A stretch of 31,128 bases of DNA from assembly GCA_964395915.1 (NCBI GenBank), contig CAYNDB010000014.1, forward strand, positions 1-31,128, written 5' to 3'. Under the pieces are notes generated by a model. That model saw only the letters and a program-made list of their open reading frames with translations. It was not told where the DNA came from and did not search any database. Origin of the DNA: CAYNDB01 sp964395915 (lineage in GTDB: Bacteria > Nitrospinota_A > UBA7883 > JAJRTC01). A program made the position numbers and the translations under genes. Shown here in pieces: positions 15,436 to 23,141 of this stretch (within the stretch, counting starts at the first letter, position 1; each line of letters starts with the position of its first letter).

Positions 15436-16878
15436 CTATCTTGCGCCACTACCTTTGAGGACGACTTTGATTGTCATCAAGATTATCATCCAATCAAGCA
15501 GAGGAGTCATATTCTTAATGTAATATAAATCAAACTGAAGCTTTTCAAGAGCGTCACGAACCGAAGCGCCATATTTATATTTAACCTGAGCCCAGCCTGT
15601 GATCCCGGGCTTTACCACCAGCCGAACTTCATAGAACGGCACGTCCTTTTTAAGCTGATTTACAAAAAAAGGCCGCTCTGGGCGAGGCCCGACAAAACTC
15701 ATATCACCTTTTACAACATTGATCATCTGGGGAAGCTCGTCTATTCTTGTCGCCCTGATAAATTTTCCGATTCTTGTCACCCTGCCATCATCGCTCTTGG
15801 CCCACACAGGTCCGGACTTTTCTTCCGCGTCTTCTCTCATGGAGCGAAATTTATATAGCTCAAACTCCTTTCCATGCTCGCCCACACGCACCTGCCTGAA
15901 AAAAACAGGCCCTTTTGATTCAAGCTTAATTAGCAAAGCCATAATTGCCATCAGGGGAGTTACAAGTATGATTCCAGTAACTGATAAGACGACGTCCGAA
16001 ATTCGTTTAATTATTTTCCTGGATCGTAAAGATTTGAAACCGTCGGAAAAAACCAACCAGCTTGGCTTTAATTGATCTAGCGGGATTTTCCCTGTCATAC
16101 GCTCTTTAAAAGTTTCCCCTTCCACTATTGAAACTCCCTTAAGCTTGCAATCCAGCAATGCCGACATGGGAAGCTTGGCTCGCCTTTCGGAAAGAGCGAT
16201 GATTATTTCATCGGCCTTTTTTGATTCAGATAAAGACGCGATATCCCCATAACCTCCTATGACACCCGGGTTTACTTTCGATTCAAGTAGCTTTGCAGGG
16301 TCATCATCGATGTATCCCAGCAGGTCAAACCCCTCATCTCTGCGCCCGTATATCTCGTTACCGATTTTCTGGGCAAGCTCTCCTGAGCCGAGAATCAAAA
16401 TCCGTTTTTCAGGAAAATCTGAAGCCAGCCTACCTAAATATATCGTCCTCCAGCCAATAAGTATTAGCGGAAAGGAAAGTGAAAATAGCAAAATATTTGG
16501 AAATAAAGAACAACATTTTTCTTGAGAGCCAAGTTGCGCGCCAAAGCATGGGACATAGCCGCCAGGATGTGAGACGTTGCAAAGCACAAAAAGAATTGCG
16601 GCGGCCGACAAGGTAGCCAGCGCAAGCCGTCCAGCCATTTTACGCCCGAAACGATACAGCTCGCGAGTATAAAGGTCGAAAAAGTACAGAACTATGATAA
16701 AAGTAATGGAAATCTCTATTACATCAAACACCACATGATCTAACGATACACCCCCGCCTCCTTCAAGGCTTATCACCACTATGGCTACCAGGAAAGCTGA
16801 TATAAATACAAGAGAAAATTCCGATATCCACATGACAAGAGTTCTGGAAGACAGATATCGATTAAAAACAAAATACAT
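15436..16878 (-). CDS. XrtA-type polyprenyl glycosylphosphotransferase (initiating enzyme)
   Basis: 480 residues from the ATG at 16878, chosen because GGGGA lies 6 bases before it; a TTG at 16896 would add six residues. It has four N-terminal membrane segments, a CoA-binding-like Rossmann domain (RILILGSGELAQKIG), a further membrane helix, then the catalytic bacterial sugar transferase domain. Key catalytic motifs are GPVFFRQVRVGEHGKEFELY, KFRSMREDAE, TRIGKFIRATRIDELPQMIN, DMSFVGPRPERP and KPGITGWAQV. It transfers a sugar 1-phosphate to undecaprenyl phosphate, the first committed step. The layout and C-terminus resemble the XrtA-linked TIGR03013 group. It lies 46 bp after the BY-kinase gene. 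Confidence 0.9.
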   Translation of the reverse strand: MYFVFNRYLSSRTLVMWISEFSLVFISAFLVAIVVISLEGGGGVSLDHVVFDVIEISITFIIVLYFFDLYTRELYRFGRKMAGRLALATLSAAAILFVLCNVSHPGGYVPCFGAQLGSQEKCCSLFPNILLFSLSFPLILIGWRTIYLGRLASDFPEKRILILGSGELAQKIGNEIYGRRDEGFDLLGYIDDDPAKLLESKVNPGVIGGYGDIASLSESKKADEIIIALSERRAKLPMSALLDCKLKGVSIVEGETFKERMTGKIPLDQLKPSWLVFSDGFKSLRSRKIIKRISDVVLSVTGIILVTPLMAIMALLIKLESKGPVFFRQVRVGEHGKEFELYKFRSMREDAEEKSGPVWAKSDDGRVTRIGKFIRATRIDELPQMINVVKGDMSFVGPRPERPFFVNQLKKDVPFYEVRLVVKPGITGWAQVKYKYGASVRDALEKLQFDLYYIKNMTPLLDWMIILMTIKVVLKGSGAR

Positions 16879-16924
16879 ATCGGATCCCCAAATCAATCAG
16901 CAAAAAAAACCTGCCCAACGCTAG

Positions 16925-17947
16925 TTAATAGTAATAATCTTGACCAACCTTGGAGTCAGTTCCATTCAAAACAATACCAACTATATTTGCGCCGGAAATG
17001 GAGCTTACGGCTTTTTTAACAACGTCTCTAGGTGTTTTCCCGGATCGAACCACCATAATGACGCCATCGACAATTCTTGAAATAATATTAACATCGGCAA
17101 GTGGCATAATCGGCGGACAATCCAGCAATACAAAATCATATTCAGCTTTAAGCTGACCCAGAATAGTCTTTAACCTGTTGGAGTTTAGCAACTCGGATGA
17201 ATATTTTATTGGCTGTGTTGTGGGTAAAACATAAAGCTTGCTTCCCTCAATTTGAATCATCGCGCTTTTAAGATCCGTCTCTCCATTTATTACGTCTACA
17301 AAATCATGCTCTGGAGTCGTATCTAAATAATTTGATAAAAATGTCGGTCTTTTTAAATCACATTCAATCAGAGCGGTCTTTTTCTTAAATTCCGACCCCA
17401 TAATGTAGCCGAGGTTTACGGATGTCACAGTTTTCCCTTCCTGTGGCGTAGCGCTGGTAATAGCGAAAACCTTTATGGACCCTTCAGAGCTTATCCGATC
17501 AAGTTTCGTATAAAGCACACGGTATTGTTCGCTAGCCACAGGGTCACTGTCACCCAACACCTTAAGATGGCTTTTGACATGGAACGGCTTATTGTTACCG
17601 CCGCCAACATCATGCGCATCGTCGGCAATCACTGCGCTGGCTAGCACTTTAGCTTCAGAGCCTTCAATATCTTGAGGAGGTTCGGGCGCGTCAGACTTCT
17701 GCGCAGTGGCATTGGACTCTGAGTCATATGCGTCTCTTTTGGCAGGGTCTTTTAGTATCGTGTAGGCCTCAAGAACACTCTTCAGCATAGCCTCTCTCTC
17801 TTCAGGTGAGTAGAGCGAATATACCGCCACGGAATCTTCCCCATAAAGAGCCCTGGCCTCTTTATACGCGGCATCCACTTCTTCAAACGTCGCTTCAAGA
17901 CTAATATTAAGTAATTCGTAATAGTTTTTATCGCTACCTTGACTCAT
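16925..17947 (-). CDS. BY-kinase (Wzc/CapB-type tyrosine autokinase) with N-terminal degenerate J-like domain
   Basis: 340 residues. Residues 8-75 resemble a DnaJ J domain (YYELLNISLEATFEEVDAAY, then VLEAYTILKDPAKRDAYD), but the HPD triad is replaced by GED (YGEDSV), so DnaK stimulation is unlikely. A linker (76-125) follows. The kinase domain has Walker A SATPQEGKT (165-173), Walker A' ALIECDLKRP (192-201), Walker B DFVLLDCPP (271-279) and a C-terminal tyrosine cluster DYYY. BY-kinases cycle phosphorylation of that cluster to control the Wzz co-polymerase and chain length. The ATG overlaps the upstream MinD-like gene by 4 bp, with GGAGG 12 bases before it. XrtA-locus kinases (TIGR03018 type) normally lack the J-like part, as far as I recall. 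Confidence 0.92.
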   Translation of the reverse strand: MSQGSDKNYYELLNISLEATFEEVDAAYKEARALYGEDSVAVYSLYSPEEREAMLKSVLEAYTILKDPAKRDAYDSESNATAQKSDAPEPPQDIEGSEAKVLASAVIADDAHDVGGGNNKPFHVKSHLKVLGDSDPVASEQYRVLYTKLDRISSEGSIKVFAITSATPQEGKTVTSVNLGYIMGSEFKKKTALIECDLKRPTFLSNYLDTTPEHDFVDVINGETDLKSAMIQIEGSKLYVLPTTQPIKYSSELLNSNRLKTILGQLKAEYDFVLLDCPPIMPLADVNIISRIVDGVIMVVRSGKTPRDVVKKAVSSISGANIVGIVLNGTDSKVGQDYYY

Positions 17948-18981
17948 TGCAACTTTCCACCTCCGTTGACAGGAGCTTTAAATATTTTCTTTTTTAAAAG
18001 TTTTCCGAGACAATTACTAATAGCCTTAGATGCGCTGGACTTGTTGTAATGTATGGCAAGTGGCTCCCTTTTTCTAATAGACTCTGTTACAGAATCCTCA
18101 TAGAAAACACAACCGAGATAACCAACCTCAAGGCTAAAGTAATTTAAACAGGCTTTATTCATCAAAGGTCCGATCTTTTCGTCCTCAGACTTTTTCGCCT
18201 GGTTTAGGATGATCGATATTCTGTTGTCTCCCATAAGAGTTTTCAACATATCACCGCGTTCATGGTCTATCTGTTTCAATTTCTCGACTATCTGCGCAAT
18301 GGACATAGACATTGGTTTCCCGTTTTCAAACAAGATGCTTCGAAGCGAATCTTTAAGCTCAACATTTTCCGGCGCGCCGATAATATTTTTCATTCTTCTT
18401 GAATAAAGGCATTTGAGAAAACGATACGTATTTTCTATTGAAGTTGGATCAGGGGTGGTTACAAGTATTCCTTCATTAGCCATAAGAAAAATATCAAGAT
18501 TACTCGACGAAGTGCCGGGGCCAACATCCAGAAGCACATAATCATGATCCACAAGTTTTATCGCGTCCCACAATCTTTTAACCTTGTCATCATTGAAGTC
18601 GGCCACATCCAGAGAATCGTTCGCCCCGCTAACGATCTCAAGGTTCGGCACAACTGTTCTACTAACCAGGTCGGGAAAGTCTGAAATATTTCCCGTCAAA
18701 AGAAAGCTGGACAGGGACAATCCGCTTCTTTTAGTTTTAATAAAAGTGTGAAGGTTCGCGGCTCCAAGATCAGCGTCCACCAGCAACACTTTTTCCCCGG
18801 ACTGTGCAAGCAGTATTCCAAGGTTTGAAGCCATAAAGCTTTTCCCGACACCTCCTTTGCCACCTCCAACAGCCCAAATCTTGGTTGGCCTGTATGAAGA
18901 GTTAATGACTTCGTCTGAATATGACCCTACAGCGGACTGCCCGCTTTTATCATCTTTTAAAGACTTAAAAAACCAACCCAT
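17944..18981 (-). CDS. FlhG-like MinD/ParA-family ATPase in the EPS operon
   Basis: 345 residues. A deviant Walker A motif GGGKGGVGKSFMASNLG (39-55) follows a 34-residue N-terminus. Walker A' is KVLLVDADLGAANLH (64-78) and Walker B is YVLLDVGPGTSSSN (148-161), followed by TTPDPTSIENTYRFLK. These are features of the FlhG/FleN branch of MinD-like ATPases, which form ATP dimers on membranes. The DQAxxLR motif by which FlhG activates FlhF is not present at the N-terminus; MGWFFKSLKDD there could be a short amphipathic membrane contact. It lies 1 bp after the Wzz gene and overlaps the kinase by 4 bp. No flagellar gene is nearby, so a role in placing or gating EPS assembly is inferred. Confidence 0.85.
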   Translation of the reverse strand: MGWFFKSLKDDKSGQSAVGSYSDEVINSSYRPTKIWAVGGGKGGVGKSFMASNLGILLAQSGEKVLLVDADLGAANLHTFIKTKRSGLSLSSFLLTGNISDFPDLVSRTVVPNLEIVSGANDSLDVADFNDDKVKRLWDAIKLVDHDYVLLDVGPGTSSSNLDIFLMANEGILVTTPDPTSIENTYRFLKCLYSRRMKNIIGAPENVELKDSLRSILFENGKPMSMSIAQIVEKLKQIDHERGDMLKTLMGDNRISIILNQAKKSEDEKIGPLMNKACLNYFSLEVGYLGCVFYEDSVTESIRKREPLAIHYNKSSASKAISNCLGKLLKKKIFKAPVNGGGKLQ

Positions 18982-18982
18982 T

Positions 18983-20587
18983 TCAAGCTCTCTGTTTTTT
19001 TGATCCGCTGATTACTCTTAATTTCTTTTTAGACTCTTTGCCCGCCTTGGCTATAAATCCAGGAATCACAGCTAGAACCGGTTCGTCCAAAACTCCCGCA
19101 AAATCTTCTGGCCTCCGAAACGCCGGGTTTAAAAACTCAAGAAGAAATATAAACCCAAAACCGATTCCAGCTCCGGCCGCAGCTCCAGCAGAGATAATCT
19201 TTGGACGGTTTGGTTTAAACGGTTTTTCCGGAAGGTTGGCCGGATCAACAACCCTGAACCTGGCTCCCTTTTGTTTCTTTTCAAGGTTTTCGGCAAGCCT
19301 TGCATTGAGTTTTTTCTCAAGCAACGTCTGATAGTTTTGTAACGTTATCCCGTAATCCCTATTGAGATCAATCAGCTTTTGTTCGTTTGTGGGGGTAGCT
19401 TCAACACGTTTTTCGAACACCTTAATCCGTTGCAATACTTTCGTCTCACGGCCTTTTAACATGCTTATGCGCATTTTAATCGCTTGAAGCTCCATATATA
19501 TCTTCGATCCTCTAGCCGAGGAGGGGATATTATCGGTTTTCTCTGACGTTATGTTATCGCCCGTTTTTGCGCTTTCGGGCTTATCGCTAACCTTGTCCGT
19601 TTTCGCCAGTTCTTCTTCAATGCTCTGTATGCGGTTCTTAATAAAAATAACGTCGGGATAGTTTTCCGTGTAATACGAAAGAAGCTCTGCCAGCTTCTTT
19701 TGCAAGGCCGCCAGTTCTTCATCCAGGCTATTATAAGTTGTCACTGTTTCCCCCCTACCGCTAGCAGGGGCGACCGATGTTGCAAGGTTCAGCTGTTCTT
19801 CAAGAAAAGCTTTTCTGTCCTCAGCGTTTTTCAGCGATTCATTTATAGATTGAAGCTCGATTTGAAGCCTGTCGAGAGTCCTCAAATTGGGTTCAAGCTG
19901 GCCAGGAAGAGCCCCCATTCTCCTTTGCTTAAACTTGCTTAATGCGGCTTCTTGCACTTCCAGCTCTTGTTTTGCGCTTTCAAGCTCCTTAATAAGGAAT
20001 TCAGTTGTACCCTCGGCGTATTGCTCCTTTATTTTAAGGTTTTCCTCAATAAAAAGAGAAGCCAAAGTATTTGTCACCTGCATTATGAGATATGGATCTT
20101 TCCCGGTATAGCTTATCCTGAAAGCCTCCCCGCCTCCGTTACGCCCTCCACCTATCACATCCACTCTGATATCTGATCGCATCGCCTCAATCGCCTCTTC
20201 TTTTGTTGGGTTTAATGCAGCGACCAAACCAAGCCTCTCAAGAAATTTGAATATTTTTTTAAAACTGCCCCTCATGCTGTTATTTGCGTCATCTTGATAT
20301 AACTTAAAGTCATCAATAATTTTTTCGAGATTTGTCCTGCTCATGACCTGTTGTTTAATGGTACTAAGCCGTTGTTCGAAAGGGGTGGCGTCGGTTGGCG
20401 TCACGTAGGCGCTTGATATCCTTTGTTGCTCAACCAATATAAGAGTTGTTGAGCGATAAATCGCCGGCAAGTTATAAGCTATATACATAGCCACCCCGGC
20501 GCAAATAATCGTCGGTACGATCAAATACCATTTACGCCTTAAAAACGCCGACCAATACTCTGTAATATCCATCTCCGCTTGAGCCAT
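18983..20587 (-). CDS. Wzz/GumC-type chain-length determinant (XrtA locus co-polymerase)
   Basis: 534 residues: cytoplasmic start MAQAEMDITEYWSAFLRRKW, membrane segment about 20-40, a large periplasmic part, and a C-terminal membrane segment about 462-484 (GAAAGAGIGFGFIFLLEF) with a proline-rich lead-in. The periplasmic part is rich in heptad-like helices (about 195-310 and 370-450). The cytoplasmic tail RRPEDFAGVLDEPVLAVIP is the usual kinase-contact region. It sets polymer length together with the BY-kinase two genes downstream. Size and tail match the XrtA-specific group (TIGR03007 type). It is 2 bp from the outer-membrane gene and 1 bp from the MinD-like gene, which separates it from its kinase. 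Confidence 0.92.
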   Translation of the reverse strand: MAQAEMDITEYWSAFLRRKWYLIVPTIICAGVAMYIAYNLPAIYRSTTLILVEQQRISSAYVTPTDATPFEQRLSTIKQQVMSRTNLEKIIDDFKLYQDDANNSMRGSFKKIFKFLERLGLVAALNPTKEEAIEAMRSDIRVDVIGGGRNGGGEAFRISYTGKDPYLIMQVTNTLASLFIEENLKIKEQYAEGTTEFLIKELESAKQELEVQEAALSKFKQRRMGALPGQLEPNLRTLDRLQIELQSINESLKNAEDRKAFLEEQLNLATSVAPASGRGETVTTYNSLDEELAALQKKLAELLSYYTENYPDVIFIKNRIQSIEEELAKTDKVSDKPESAKTGDNITSEKTDNIPSSARGSKIYMELQAIKMRISMLKGRETKVLQRIKVFEKRVEATPTNEQKLIDLNRDYGITLQNYQTLLEKKLNARLAENLEKKQKGARFRVVDPANLPEKPFKPNRPKIISAGAAAGAGIGFGFIFLLEFLNPAFRRPEDFAGVLDEPVLAVIPGFIAKAGKESKKKLRVISGSKKQRA

Positions 20588-20589
20588 CG

Positions 20590-21900
20590 CTAAAACCTCA
20601 TCGATTCGGGTGATATATTAATAGTGAGAAAAGCTCGTTCTCTGGCCAAATCAGAGCCAAGAGAGCCGTTAGATAGTTGTTGATACTGTGAATAACCAAC
20701 ATTTACGTTCATCCATTGTAATGCCTTCCACGAAAATAAAATTCTTCCGAAATATGATTCATAGTTGATTCTATCGGATGATACGGTGCGATTTTTTGAA
20801 TATCCGGCCGAAAAGCTTCCCGATATGGACTCGCTAAAGGTCTGTGACCAGAAAGCGGTTACATTTTCACTAATGTTTATCTCGTTGGACAGGCCGAATG
20901 AATCTCTTATTCCACGTGAATAGGAAAGACCAGTCGATGCGAACTGGAAGCTTTTTTGAATACCAATGTTAGCTGTCCAGGTTAAGTTATCATAACTTTC
21001 CACAAAGCTTTTCTTTGTGGAGCCCGCTCCTGATTCGGCGGAATCGACAGCGGGTTCCGTATTGCCGTCCACACCATTTTCCACTACGGGTGTGACAAGC
21101 CGTTTCAAATCAGGCGTATAGTAGGCGCCTGCGGAAATGTTTGCGGATAAGGTCGAAAAAACCCTGCTTACTCCGATATTTAAGGAATGTCCCACAATAC
21201 TGCTATTGCCGGTTCTCTCATCAAACAAGAAGCGCGAAAACCCATAAGACATGGAAACGGTCGTTATTGACGATAATGCATAAGCCCCTGTAAGCCCAAC
21301 AGCGTTTTGTCTTGTATCCACCGTATCCGAACTTTCAAGTTCAAGCCTCCGATCGGACAGCGCCAAGGCGCCAGAGAGTTTCTGGCTGAACTTGTGACCC
21401 ACCGAACCTCTAACTGTATTGCTAAGCCTGCTGTATCGCCCGGTCTGGATCTCGGCGTTGTTCGCGGCTATATCCTGTATATTATTCCCAGACTGATAAG
21501 CGCCAGTAAATCTGGAATCTTCACTGTATGTAAACGCCTCACTTAAACTCAGTGACGTCTTTGGTGAAAATGCAAGTGACATATTTAGCGTCGCTAAATG
21601 ACTCAGATATAATTGTTTCTGCGACTCGGTATAATATTTTGCGCTCAAGCCATAAGAACCACTGAAGCTTGCTTTTTGTTTTGAGCTGCTTATTGAAATT
21701 CTTGGCGAAAAAACTGTGGTAAAAGCGGCGTTTCTCCCTTCAGCGCCATTGTATACTAGCGCCGGGTTGCTTTCGTAGCTCTCAGTGATGCCAAGAGAAG
21801 GGGTAACAGAGATAATGTCGCCTCTTGCGCTTTGCGGCATAATAAACATCACCAATATAAATACGTTAACGCAAAATACGATTATGGTTTTACGGAACAA
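20590..21900 (-). CDS. PEP-CTERM-system outer-membrane beta-barrel protein (EPS secretion)
   Basis: 436 residues with a signal peptide (hydrophobic 5-22, likely cut after SARG at about residue 27). The mature part alternates polar and hydrophobic residues in many short strands, has frequent Tyr/Phe girdles (VSMSYGFSRFLF, SYSRGIRDSFGLS, VNVGYSQYQQLSNG), and ends in a strand with C-terminal Phe (INISPESMRF), the signal read by BamA. This matches the TIGR03016-type outer-membrane protein of XrtA loci, thought to form an export barrel. A roughly 30-residue low-homology insert (GVDGNTEPAVDSAESGAGST region) is probably an extracellular or periplasmic loop. Its start overlaps the Wza gene by 11 bp; the Wzz gene follows 2 bp later. 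Confidence 0.87.
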   Translation of the reverse strand: MFRKTIIVFCVNVFILVMFIMPQSARGDIISVTPSLGITESYESNPALVYNGAEGRNAAFTTVFSPRISISSSKQKASFSGSYGLSAKYYTESQKQLYLSHLATLNMSLAFSPKTSLSLSEAFTYSEDSRFTGAYQSGNNIQDIAANNAEIQTGRYSRLSNTVRGSVGHKFSQKLSGALALSDRRLELESSDTVDTRQNAVGLTGAYALSSITTVSMSYGFSRFLFDERTGNSSIVGHSLNIGVSRVFSTLSANISAGAYYTPDLKRLVTPVVENGVDGNTEPAVDSAESGAGSTKKSFVESYDNLTWTANIGIQKSFQFASTGLSYSRGIRDSFGLSNEINISENVTAFWSQTFSESISGSFSAGYSKNRTVSSDRINYESYFGRILFSWKALQWMNVNVGYSQYQQLSNGSLGSDLARERAFLTINISPESMRF

Positions 21901-22594
21901 AGATAGTATCCCCAGGCTCTAAAATTAAATTCTTACTGCTTTCCTCATCTATGTCGACAATGTCATCAAAGCTGATTCTCATTTTCTTAACGGCTCCGTT
22001 ACCACCCTGGTTTTCGTGGATTAAAACCATCTTGTTAACTGACGCAAATTCACTAAACCCCCCGGCCAACGCTATAGCCTGTAAAATTGAAGTTCTCCTT
22101 TTCAAAGGATAAACTCCCGGACTATTAACCTGCCCAAGGATATATACACGATAGCTGTTAACTTCCTTGACGACCACGGCGACTACAACCGCTCTTTGGA
22201 AATCTTGAAGCTTACTGGTTATAACTTCCCGTAGTTGGGTAGGTGTGATACCCCATGCCTTTACATCCCCTATTAAGGGAAGAGTTATCATGCCATCCGG
22301 CCTGACTATCACCTCGCGAGTCAAGTCAGCGTTTTTCCAAACTGAGATAATCAGAACGTCCTCTGGGCCGATAATGTACTCATCATCCAAAGCGACTGTA
22401 TTTATTTTTATATCAGGGCTCTCCGGCGAAAAGGATTCTTCAACCATCTCTTCCTCGTCGTCATCCTGCGCTATCGCATTTTGTGAAAAGGGAATCACAA
22501 TAAAAGAAAGAAGGGTTACCAGAAGAAAAAATAACAGCGCCTTTTCGTGAACATTTACTTTCAATGCTTTTGTATTACTTTTCATAAATGACAA
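21890..22594 (-). CDS. Wza-type polysaccharide export protein (XrtA locus)
   Basis: 234 residues. A signal peptide (hydrophobic 19-40, likely cleaved after AIA at about 43) leads to an acidic linker DDDEEEM, then the Poly_export domain YIIGPEDVLIISVWKNADLT (about 74-93) and SLBB-like motif YRVYILGQVNSPGVYPL. No lipobox cysteine is seen, so unlike E. coli Wza it is probably not lipidated. The protein is short and stops at GDTIFVP, like the XrtA-linked form (TIGR03027 type). The start could be TTG at 22594 (AAGGA 8 bases before) or ATG at 22585; the TTG has better spacing. As the first gene of the EPS export block it marks the operon's 5' end. Confidence 0.92.
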   Translation of the reverse strand: MSFMKSNTKALKVNVHEKALLFFLLVTLLSFIVIPFSQNAIAQDDDEEEMVEESFSPESPDIKINTVALDDEYIIGPEDVLIISVWKNADLTREVIVRPDGMITLPLIGDVKAWGITPTQLREVITSKLQDFQRAVVVAVVVKEVNSYRVYILGQVNSPGVYPLKRRTSILQAIALAGGFSEFASVNKMVLIHENQGGNGAVKKMRISFDDIVDIDEESSKNLILEPGDTIFVP

Positions 22595-23141
22595 TTAACC
22601 TTTCCTTAATGGCGCCAAAGAGTCCTTACGTGATTGAGCATGATTAAAATTACAGTTTTCATTGAACCGGGTAACATATCAAGGCAAGAGTTGTTTGAAA
22701 TACAGCAACAACCATTTCCACTTAAACCCTTATGATCATGTTCCCCACATGCCAGAAGCTACTAAGTTTCTACTCTTCGCAATATTTCCCACCAAAAACC
22801 TTCCTGCAAAAAAGCGCACATAGCAACCTTATTAGTATACTACATAAAGTTATAGAAATATGAGAGGAGAAACATCTCTTGCCCCCCCCCTTCTCAACCA
22901 TTCACTTTACAGACATATATCACATTAAAACAAATGGTTATAAAGCCGGAATATAAAATCCTGATGGCCCCCCGCTTTGGTTTGCGACACTTGAAGCTCC
23001 ACCTGTTTTGTGAGAGCAAATACCTGATAATGAGGTATTTTGTGGGCCGATAGATTATACAGCCCGATGCGCTGTATAGATACTATGCAAAGAAGAGCAC
23101 CGTCTCCCCGCAAACCAAAAAAATCCTATAGAAATCCCCAA
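22595..23141 (-). promoter_or_regulatory. Intergenic region with probable EPS promoter and nested inverted repeats
   Basis: 547 bp without a convincing gene separate lapD from the Wza gene, and the EPS operon promoter must lie here or further upstream. Visible structures are a perfect 11-bp inverted repeat (22976-22986 with 23109-23119) enclosing two perfect 8-bp hairpins with 7-base loops (23018-23040 and 23056-23078), a run of nine C on the plus strand (22882-22890), and TATACT on the minus strand around 22835-22840 without a good -35. I found no convincing sigma-54 site and no T-tract terminator after lapD. Confidence 0.5.

Noticed and set aside
22800..22840. Possible sigma-54 promoters upstream of the Wza gene (minus strand TGGTGGGAAATATTGC and a TTTTTTGCA site)
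   Set aside because: The GG-to-GC spacing is 11 instead of 10 in one, and the -24 GG is missing in the other.
22925..23113. 62-codon minus-strand ORF in the gap upstream of the Wza gene
   Set aside because: It starts only at TTG, overlaps the inverted repeats, has no domain or Shine-Dalgarno, and looks like chance.
22976..23119. Integron attC site or c-di-GMP riboswitch as an explanation of the nested repeats
   Set aside because: No AAC/GTT core ends or integrase for attC, and none of the conserved GEMM riboswitch segments is seen.
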